Position numbers and translations under genes: made by a program. The notes under the pieces were generated by a model that saw only the letters and a program-made list of their open reading frames with translations, was not told the origin of the DNA and made no database searches. Positions 56,306 to 64,000 of a stretch of 64,000 bases of DNA are shown piece by piece (position 1 is the stretch's first letter; every line of letters begins with the position of its first letter). The DNA lies in the NCBI GenBank assembly GCA_002049455.2, contig KV919119.1, positions 1-64,000 on the forward strand. The letters are read 5' to 3'. The stretch comes from Porphyra umbilicalis. Lineage: Eukaryota; Rhodophyta; Bangiophyceae; Bangiales; Bangiaceae.

Positions 56306-56665
56306 CGACGTAACCCTCCGCGCTCGTTGCGACGCGGTGTTCGCCGACTCGTTCCTCCGCCCACCCCACGACGTGCCGTCCACCCCTCCCCCGTGGCGCC
56401 CGCCGCTCCTTGCTTCGGTCGGCCCCCGGGGGTTCCCCCCCCCCTTCCCCACGCTCAACTCCGCGGCTCCTCCCCACCTCCCCGCGACGTAACCCATCCG
56501 CGCTGGTTGCGACGCGGTGCTCGCCGACTCGTTCCTCCTCCCACCCCACGACGTGCCGTCCACCCCCCCCCCGTGGTGCCCGTCGCTTCTTGCTTCTTGC
56601 TTCTGTAGGTCCTCGGGGGGTCCCCCCCCGCCCCCCCCCCTCCTCCTTTACCGCGCGGTTGCCCC
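56306..56665. repeat. 179-bp tandem repeat, two copies
   Basis: A unit starting CGACGTAACCC and containing GACGCGGTG, TCGCCGACTCGTTCCTCC and CCCCACGACGTGCCGTCCAC occurs at 56306 and again at 56485, then decays. Open frames through it are an effect of C-rich sequence. Confidence 0.85.
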
Positions 56666-56760
56666 CACCACCCTCGTCGGACCGAGGACCCGGCGCCCCC
56701 CCCCGACAACAAGGTGTCCGCGTCTGCGTCGTCCTCCGCGATGGCCGACAAGAAGAGGAG

Positions 56761-57534
56761 ATGGCGTCCTCCACCGCCGTGGGCCCCCTACCCGTGTTGT
56801 CCGACCCGTCGACGTGGGCGCCGGCGTGGGGGCGCGAGGAGGCCCGCATGGGCGAAGCCGACACGCTGGCCCGCGCGACGTTCCAAGGCGTCGACTCGGT
56901 GCGCCCCGCCAACCCGTTCGCCAAGCACAACGCGGCCATGTCGCACGCCCTCTTACCGTCCCTCGACGACCGCGCCTCGTCGATCACCGTGGTGCGGCGT
57001 AGCCGCGAGGTGGGGTACCGTCGTTCTCACGTCGGCTTCATGGACGACGCCCCCGGGGACTCGCCGTGGGTGCCGACCTTCGCCTACATCTTGACGTCTC
57101 CCCCGCTCATCGGGGCGTCCGACAAGGAAGACACGAAGAAGGTCCAGTCGACGACCGCCCGCAACCACCACTGGGGCGGGCTCACAGGCCACCTCGTCGC
57201 CCGTCATCGAGCGGAGTACCTAAGTTGTGCCACCGCGAAGCGCTCGCCCTTGATCCTGTCGACTCCGGCGTGGTGCTACGGGGTGGAGGTCCCATACGGC
57301 AGCATGGCGGAACTCCCGTGGGTCCCCGTGGACACGACGGACGACCCCTACGCGGGGCGGCATACCCCGTGGGCCATCCCTTGTATGGAGTGGGCCCGCC
57401 TCGAGGTGCCGCTGAACAAGTGGAGGATGAAAGACGACGGGAGAGAGGGTGCCACCCCACGGGGTTATAGTAGCTCAGAGTGTAGAAGGTGTCGTTGCGT
57501 CGACGGTGCCGGTCGGCGCGTCAGCGACCAGTAA
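56761..57534 (+). CDS. Hypothetical protein, 257 residues
   Basis: Not recognised. From the Met at 56761 the frame has normal amino-acid balance, unlike its repeat-rich flanks: PSTWAPAWGREEARMGEADT, RRSREVGYRRSHVGFMDDAP, SPWVPTFAYILTSPPLIGAS, ARNHHWGGLTGHLVARHRAE and AWCYGVEVPYGSM. There is no signal peptide or membrane segment. It ends at 57534 and points toward the 3' end of the Gypsy element on the opposite strand, about 0.3 kb away. It could be a host gene, or an antisense ORF belonging to the end region of that element. An upstream frame starting at 56741 (MADKKRRWRPP) overlaps, so the true start is open. Confidence 0.5.
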   Translation: MASSTAVGPLPVLSDPSTWAPAWGREEARMGEADTLARATFQGVDSVRPANPFAKHNAAMSHALLPSLDDRASSITVVRRSREVGYRRSHVGFMDDAPGDSPWVPTFAYILTSPPLIGASDKEDTKKVQSTTARNHHWGGLTGHLVARHRAEYLSCATAKRSPLILSTPAWCYGVEVPYGSMAELPWVPVDTTDDPYAGRHTPWAIPCMEWARLEVPLNKWRMKDDGREGATPRGYSSSECRRCRCVDGAGRRVSDQ

Positions 57535-57848
57535 ACCCCGCGTAGGTCATTTGCATACCCCTCGCGAGAGCGCCCCTTGTACCCCGAACCGAATCCCGAT
57601 CCCACCTTGCGATCCGCCTCCTGGCAGATCCGCACGGGCCAGCCGGCCCGATCCGCCCCCTCAGAACACGTCCTCGATGCCCGATCAATTTGGCCCGACG
57701 CCACGGCCACGGGGAGGGCCACGATCCCGCCGCGCGACAGTGATGGTCACCACCACGGCCACGTGGCTCCGACCAGGACACGTGTGGTAAACGAAAATCG
57801 GCCACGATTCGGAACTTGAAAATCCACGTGTCCCCCGAGGGAAATACC
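57535..57848. other. Gap next to the Gypsy element, possible LTR material
   Basis: No gene. On the minus strand this is directly 3' of pol and would be expected to hold the polypurine tract and the start of the 3' LTR. The other LTR is not in the window, so ends cannot be confirmed. Confidence 0.35.
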
Positions 57849-60800
57849 TTAGGCAAGAAAGTCGACGACCGCCACCGCTTCTTCGACTCGTAGGCCCACC
57901 CGCCGCATATACTGGTGCACCTTACGTTGATCGAATCGACTGGCCAACTCGAGGGTGTCCTCGTCGGGGTGATACCCCCACCAGCGGGTCCACAGGCGTA
58001 GCGTGCCGTCGTCCGCGACTTCGTGGCCCACGAAGGCCTCCCAGACGAACTCCTTGCCCGTGTGTTGATGCCCCTCGGGGACCACGATATCTTGGGGCAC
58101 CCCGAGGTTCTGCAGGAGCGTCTGCGGATCCCCCGGCGGGCCCGGCGCCGCCGTCACGTGGTCGCTGCTTACCGTCTCAGGGTACCCGCCGATGTCCAGC
58201 GAGAACGTACCCTCCCCGCGGGACAACACCTTGTACGGTCCGGCCGCGCGGGTCCCGAGCTTGTGCTTGGTCCGCGCGTGACCATCGACGAACACCCAGT
58301 CCCCCGCTTGGATGTCCTTGTTGACCGGCCTCACGCGGGCGTCGTAGCTCCTCTTGTACCGCCGCTGTGCCACCGCGAGGGACCGCCGCACCTTGTGGAT
58401 GAGGTTGCGTAGCCGCGCTCGGATGGCCTCGCGGACACCCCGCGGGCTACCGTCCGTCTCCTCGGGTGCCGGGGAACTGACCATGCGCTCCACGGAGAGG
58501 CTCCGTACCCGCTCGAGTGTGACGAACTCGAGCGGCGCCACCCCGGTGCTCTGCTGCGGCCGACTGTTGTAGGCCAGCGTTAGCATCGACACCAGGTCGT
58601 CCCATCGGTTTTGATGATCCTCGACGTACGTCCGCAACTGGCCCACGATGGTCCGGTTGTAGCGCTCCACTTGGCCGTTCGTCTGCGGGTGGTACGTCGT
58701 GGAGTACCGGTTGGAGATCCCGAGGAGCGAGCAAACCCCTTGGAAGTACGTGGAACGGAATTGGGGGCCATTGTCGGACAACACCGTCGCCGGGGGTCCA
58801 TAGGCCGCCACCTAGTAGTCCAAAAAGGCCGCCGCGATGGATTCCGCGTCGATCCGCTGAAGGGGGATGGCCCGCGTCATCTTGGAGAAGCGATCCACGA
58901 TGACCAGCAGGTGTTCGTTCCCCGCCTCGGTTCGGGGGAGGGGACCGAGCAGATCCATACACGGGTCCGTCAGCGGCTCCGTCGGGGGGAATGTCTTGAG
59001 GTAGTTCGTCTTCCGTCGCTTGCCGACGCGGTTCCGCGCGCACTGCACGCAGTTCGCCACGAAGGCGTAGACGTCCACCACCATACACTCCCAATAAAAC
59101 CATCGTCGCATCGACGTGTACATCTTGTTGGCCCCCGGATGTCCGGCTTGCGGGGGGTAATGCTCCCGCATCATCACCCCGTAGCGCATGTAAGTCGGCA
59201 CGTAGACTTGCGTGGCCCCGTCCAACGGCGCCGTGCGCACCAACAGGCCGTTCGAGTCCTCGCGGAACCGCGACTTGTCGTTGCTGTCCATCGCCGCGCG
59301 GGCCTCCTTGCACCGTCCGTCCTCCGCCTGCCCCTCGAGGAGCTCGGCGAGCGTTAGGGGGCCTAGGAGTCCCCCCTTGGTCTCCGGCGGTAACTGCCAC
59401 GCGGCCGACGAGTTGGGCAACGCCAGACAAGGTACCGCGTCGGGTATCGCCCCCTCGTCTCCCGCGGGTGTTGAGATGCGTGACATCGTGTCCGCCGCGT
59501 GGTGTGACGCCCCGGGGCGTGTCTGTACCACGTAATCGAACTCCGCCAGTCGCAATCGCCACCGCGCCAGCCTCCCGTGAGCCCCGTCCATGTGCAGCAT
59601 CCACTTGAGCGCCGCGTGGTCCGTGCGCACCGTGAAGCGGGTCCCCTCGACGTAGGGGCGGAGAAGGAGGGACGCCAACACAACCGCGAGGCACTCCCGC
59701 TCCGTCGTACTGTAGTTTCGCTCCGCCGCGTTGAGGGAGCGGCTCCAATAACCAACGGGCCGCGTGGATTGGTCGGGTTGTTCTTGTAAAAGCACCGCGC
59801 CGACCTGCCCCGCACTTGCGTCCGTGTCCAACGTGTAGGTCCCTTGTCGCCTCGGCAGGGCGAGGATGGGGGCCTCCGTGAGTCGCCTCTTGAGTTCCTC
59901 GAATGCCCCCAGGGCCTCGTCGGACAGCGTCCCCCACCGGTCGGGCCTCTTGGAACTTGTCATGGCGGCCAACGGCCGCGCCACTTGGGCGTAGTCCTTG
60001 ACGAACCTCCGATACACGTTGCACATCCCGAGGAAGCTACGTAGGTCCGTCTTGCACCGCGGGGGAGACGCCTCCTTGAGTCCGCGGATGTTCTTGTCTT
60101 GTACCTTCAGCTCCCCCCGGCCCACGATATGGCCCAAATACTCCACCTCCTCTTGGAACAAGTGGCACTTCTTGGCCTTCAGGGAGACACCCGCGCCGCG
60201 CAGCGCCGTGAAGACCTCCCGGAGGTGTTCCACGTGTTCCCCCGCCGTTTGCGAGAAGACGATGATGTCGTCGAGGTACACGAGGCAGCTCTTCCACTTG
60301 AGTCCCCCGAGGATCATGTCGATGGCCCGTTGGAAGGTCGCCGGGGCATTGGACAGCCCGAAGGGAAGGCGGATGTAGCGGTAGGCCCCCTCGTGGCCAA
60401 CGAAGGTCGTCTTATCCCGGTCCTCGTCCGCCACGGGGATCTGCCAATACCCCGAGTTACAGTCGAGCGTCGAAAACACCTTGGCGTCCCTGAGGAAGTC
60501 AATACAATCGTCCATTCGTGGCAACGGGTACACATCCCGCACCGTGACCTCGTTAAGTCGGCGGTAATCCACGCAGAACCGCACTGTCCCGTCGGGTTTC
60601 GGAACCAGAACCACAGGGAAGGCCCACTCGGCGCTTGAGGGCTCGATAACCCCGAGGTCCCGCTGGCGTTGCACCTCCTTGGCGATGATGTCCCTCGAAG
60701 CGTGGCTCGCCCGATAGGGTTGGGCCCGTCGTGGCCGTGCCCCGGGGGTCACCTCGATCCGGTGCGGGGTGACGTCGACCTTGCCGAGTTGCCCCGCCCA

Positions 60801-60857
60801 TAGCGCCTTGTACTCCTCGAGGAGGTCGTCCACGTCACCACGAAGCGTGTCGGGACG

Positions 60858-61146
60858 ACGCGCTAATCTCAAAATTCTCTTTCCGTAGTAGCAACAGCGT
60901 CCCCTTGAACCGCGGGCGATATCGCCCGCGACGGCAGGGGCAGCGGGCCGGGACAGGCCACGTCGCGGTAACCCCAGGGGAGGCAAACGTGACGTGGCGG
61001 GGGGCGACCGGGGAGTTGGGGCGGACAGGGGGGATGGAGGGGGATGGCGATGCCACCCCCCCTAGGCGTTTCCCGCCCCGCGGCGCCCCTTGGCCGGGGT
61101 AGCCACGGGCGGGGCGTCCCCCCCTTCCGTCCTCGTTGACTCCACA
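60858..61146. repeat. Internal direct repeat of the Gypsy element, copy 1
   Basis: 289 bases nearly identical to 62013-62300, spaced 1155 bases. It lies between the protease and reverse transcriptase regions. It suggests an internal duplication in this element or its parent. Confidence 0.93.
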
Positions 61147-62012
61147 GCCCTCCCAGTGGACCTCCGGCTTGGGATACGTCTTGTCCGGCGGGTGAGGTGG
61201 AGGTTGTCCCTCGTCGATCCTCTCTTCGGCTTGCCGCCCCGTCTTGAACTCCTCGTCGGGCTTGTCCCGGGGGTCCGCCCCCATCGTTAGGACCGCCCCC
61301 GGTTCCTCCCCCTCCTCGACGACGTGCAGCGGTCCATTGTAGGCCGTCGCGGTTCCAATGACATACCCCTTCGTTAGGTGCACCGGCACGTCCCCGATGT
61401 TCGTCAGGTAGAGGGACCGCGGGGTGTTGGGGGAGAACTCCGCGACCGCGTTGTGCAACAGTACCTTCCGTCGGCTCATTTTGACGGGGCGTTCCCGTAC
61501 CAGGTGGACCCCCTTGACGTTGCAGCACACTTGGACCGCCTGGATGCACCGCGGGCCGACGGTTACCCCTTGCCGAAGCCGGATAGCCCCAGCTTGGGCC
61601 TTCGGCTTGTTTCCTCGGCGAGGGGGCGCGGGCCGCGTGTTCCCCGTCCAGCTCCGCGTCGCCACCGTGGACGTGCCGTCGTCCCACTTGATCGTCTGCG
61701 TCTTGGGGGAGATGGTGTCCACGTAGTTGCGCTGGAAGTCCCACCCGAGGATGAGCGGTACCGACAATGCCTTGACCACGAGGAACTCATACTCCATAGC
61801 GGCACCCCCGACGTAGATCGTCAGCGACACCTCCGCGTTCACCTTGAGCAGCTGCCCCGAGGCGTCACTCACTTGCGTCCGGGGCGGCGCCCGCGATGCA
61901 TACTCGGTCCACCCTTCGGGCAACATATCCGCGCGGATCACACTTGGCCCAGCGCCAATGTCGACCACCGCCCTCGTGGGGACGGGGGTCTGCCACGGCG
62001 CCAACTGGTACA

Positions 62013-62300
62013 ACGCGCTAATCTCAAAATTCTCTTTCCGTAGTAGCAACAGCGTCCCCTTGAACCGCGGGCGATATCGCCCGCGACGGCAGGGGCAGCG
62101 GGCCGGGACAGGCCACGTCGCGGTAACCCCAGGGGAGGCAAACGTGACGTGGCGGGGGGCGACCGGGGAGTTGGGGCGGACAGGGGGGATGGAGGGGGAT
62201 GGCGATGCCACCCCCCTAGGCGTTTCCCGCCCCGCGGCGCCCCTTGGCCGGGGTAGCCACGGGCGGGGCGTCCCCCCCTTCCGTCCTCGTTGACTCCACA
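62013..62300. repeat. Internal direct repeat of the Gypsy element, copy 2
   Basis: Partner of 60858-61146, at the gag-protease boundary. Near identity indicates a recent duplication. Confidence 0.93.
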
Positions 62301-64000
62301 CCGCCCAACAGGTCGTCCCACACCAGGGCCACGACGGAGGTGCGATCCGAGGGGGCGCCCGCCCCCGCGTTCCTCTGTCGAAGGAAGGTGCTCCGCGCGG
62401 CCTTCACGAGGTCCCGCTGTTTGTCCGTCAGAATCTTGCAATCAGGGACTCGGTGGCCACGCGTCCAACACATGTAGCACAGCGGGGGACCCGTCGGGGC
62501 CTCCCGCCGAACATAGGGCGCTCCCCCAGCCGTGCGGAACCCCGGGGTACCCGACGGCAGCACCGCGACCGTGTCGTACGTCGCCGTGTCATCCTCCTCC
62601 CACGAGGAGTGGAGTTGGTTGACCGAGAGGCCTCGGGGACCCGTCGACGTCTGTCCCTTCCGCGACGATCCCCCGGGTGACCCCCGGCTGGCCAACGCCA
62701 TGACGTCCTTGGCGGCCCGATATTTCCCCGCCACGTAGGTCGACAACTGCTGGTAGCTTCGTTGCGCCGAGTTGTACACGAAGGCATCCGTCCGTAGATA
62801 CTCCGGTAGGCCTTGGATCAGCTGCTGTTTCATCGTCCCCTCGGAGTGGATGTTGCCGCAAAGCTCAGCGAGGCTCCGTAGACGTGCGGCGAAGGCATCC
62901 ACCCCCTCGTTGTCCACGAGCGCCGCCCGGCTAAACTTGTCCTGCGCCAGCCCCAAAGCGTGCGGCTCCGCGTAGGTCGACAACAGCCAATTGACCGCCG
63001 CGGGGAAGGATCCAAGCGAGCCCCGTCCACCCGCGATATCCGACCCCGGTAGGTTCCGAGTGAATCGCGTCTGAGCGTCGCCCGCGAGGAAGTTGGGAAT
63101 TAGGTACAAACCCATCCCCTCGGACACGTCGCTGTCATCGCAGGCCTTGACGAACTTTCGGAGCCACGAGAAGACCTTGAGGGGTTCCTTCCCGTTGAAC
63201 ATCGGGGTCCCCCCGAAGGAGAACTTCATATTCTTGGCCGTCCGTCCCATCTTGCGGGCCTGCGACGCCCCGTAGGTCGAGTGACGGTTCCGTAGGCGGT
63301 ACGATCGGTAGTCCAGGACGCCCGCGAAGCGATCGTCCGGGCACTCGAGGACCGCCAACTTGCCGGACCCCACCTTGCGCCCCACGTGGTCGTCGTCGTT
63401 GTCGGTTGTCGCCGGCGACGGCGAGGAAGATGAAGACGACGATGACGACGAGGGACTACGGTGACGCCGTGACTTCCCTTTGCTGCGGCTCTTCCGCGTG
63501 TCCACTGGAGAACCTCGGCGGGGGGCATCTTGAGCAGAGCCCGCGGGGCTCGCCGCGATGACCCGAGAAACGTCGGCCAATAACGACTCGCGGAACGTCG
63601 ACAGCGCCGTGTCCAGATCGGCCATCGCTAAAGGCGTCGCCGGATCACGATCTTGATCCACCAATCCCGTCCGTTCGTCGAGACGTCGAGGGAGGAAGGC
63701 ACCGGCCCCCGGTGGGACACGACGAACCGTTTCGCCCACGAGGTCCGCCAATGGCCGAGGCGGAGTGAAGGAAAATCCCTGATCCGGCCGCGGATCCCCC
63801 TGTTACAGCGACCGCTGGGGTCACCGCGGATGTACCCGCCGGCATACCGCTAGCGATCGCGTTCGACTTGGGGATGTCGGACGGCGACGCCATCGTAGTG
63901 GCCGGGCGGTAATCGACGACAGACCGACGCGGAGATCCACGTCGCCTTGAACTCACAAACCAACAGACGATCGGGGAACCGGCTACCCAGTACGGGCGTG

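Larger units (their letters stand above)
57849..63956 (-). mobile_element. Ty3/Gypsy retrotransposon, chromovirus-like, fossil
   Basis: Parts in order on the minus strand: gag with a capsid-type region and a CCHC knuckle (CYMCWTRGHRVPDC) at about 62.2-63.8 kb, protease (VVDIGAGPSVI) near 61.95 kb, reverse transcriptase with YLDD near 60.27 kb, RNase H (YTLDTDAS) near 59.84 kb, integrase with an HHCC motif near 59.1 kb and a D-D-E core to about 58.6 kb, and a terminal chromodomain-like segment (RWWGYHPDEDTLELASRF) near 57.9-58.05 kb. The domain order is that of Gypsy elements; the chromodomain suggests a chromovirus. A 288-bp direct repeat flanks the protease region. The copy is broken, with about two or three breaks. 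Long reading frames remain, so it is fairly young. The 5' LTR lies beyond the right edge. Confidence 0.88.

Noticed and set aside
63960-63989. Possible primer-binding site of the Gypsy element
   Set aside because: A TGGGTAGCC-type sequence on the minus strand has suitable position, but the adjacent LTR end is outside the window, so it cannot be confirmed.
1-64000. CRISPR arrays, rRNA and tRNA genes
   Set aside because: No regularly spaced repeat-spacer array, no rRNA core sequence and no tRNA-like A/B box pair was noticed on reading. A tRNAscan-SE and Infernal run would be decisive.

Overview
The window is nuclear DNA from a eukaryote with a very G+C-rich, CpG-rich genome and few introns. 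Evidence: a spliced gene with GT-AG introns, a chromodomain-type Ty3/Gypsy element, several DNA transposon families, a eukaryotic TRM7, a LUFS-domain co-regulator, and a bacterial-type isoleucyl-tRNA synthetase with an N-terminal extension typical of an organelle-targeted enzyme. Long Ala/Gly/Pro tracts and mostly intronless housekeeping genes fit a bangiophycean red alga (Porphyra/Pyropia type) best. That assignment is inference; another GC-rich alga is possible.

Layout. 1-4.4 kb: an 1118-bp macrosatellite, a decayed continuation of it and an LTR-like piece. 4.5-7.7 kb: low-complexity DNA, then the 3' end of a LINE split by a 441-bp TA-flanked MITE. 9.2-10.3 kb: a small hypothetical gene and a related 396-bp MITE. 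11.4-14.6 kb: extreme GC skew, a perfect 48-bp palindrome and a Gly/Arg-rich gene. 14.6-24.4 kb: the host gene cluster, with IleRS (+), TRM7 (-), a small two-exon gene (+) and a LUFS protein (-). 25-31.5 kb: a second 441-bp MITE and a 2.6-kb imperfect inverted repeat. 31.7-43.5 kb: an 11.8-kb segment bounded by two nearly identical 709-bp inverted repeats. It holds a three-exon Crypton-like tyrosine recombinase and a divergent ORF that looks like a GCR1_C DNA-binding protein. 44-46 kb: a PIF/Harbinger MITE carrying a nested TA-flanked MITE. 46.6-49.4 kb: an EnSpm/CACTA transposase (-). 51 kb: a small charged ORF. 53-55.5 kb: a second copy of the Harbinger MITE and a Harbinger transposase. 56.8-57.5 kb: an unknown ORF. 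57.8 kb to the right edge: a fossil chromovirus-type Gypsy element (-).

The host genes serve organellar translation (IleRS), tRNA anticodon-loop methylation (TRM7) and probably transcriptional co-regulation (LUFS). Almost everything else is mobile DNA, and nested insertions give relative ages. The best candidate for something new is the inverted-repeat-bounded 11.8-kb segment with the recombinase pair. Several coding frames slip at long C or G runs, so single-base assembly errors are likely in the GC-richest genes.
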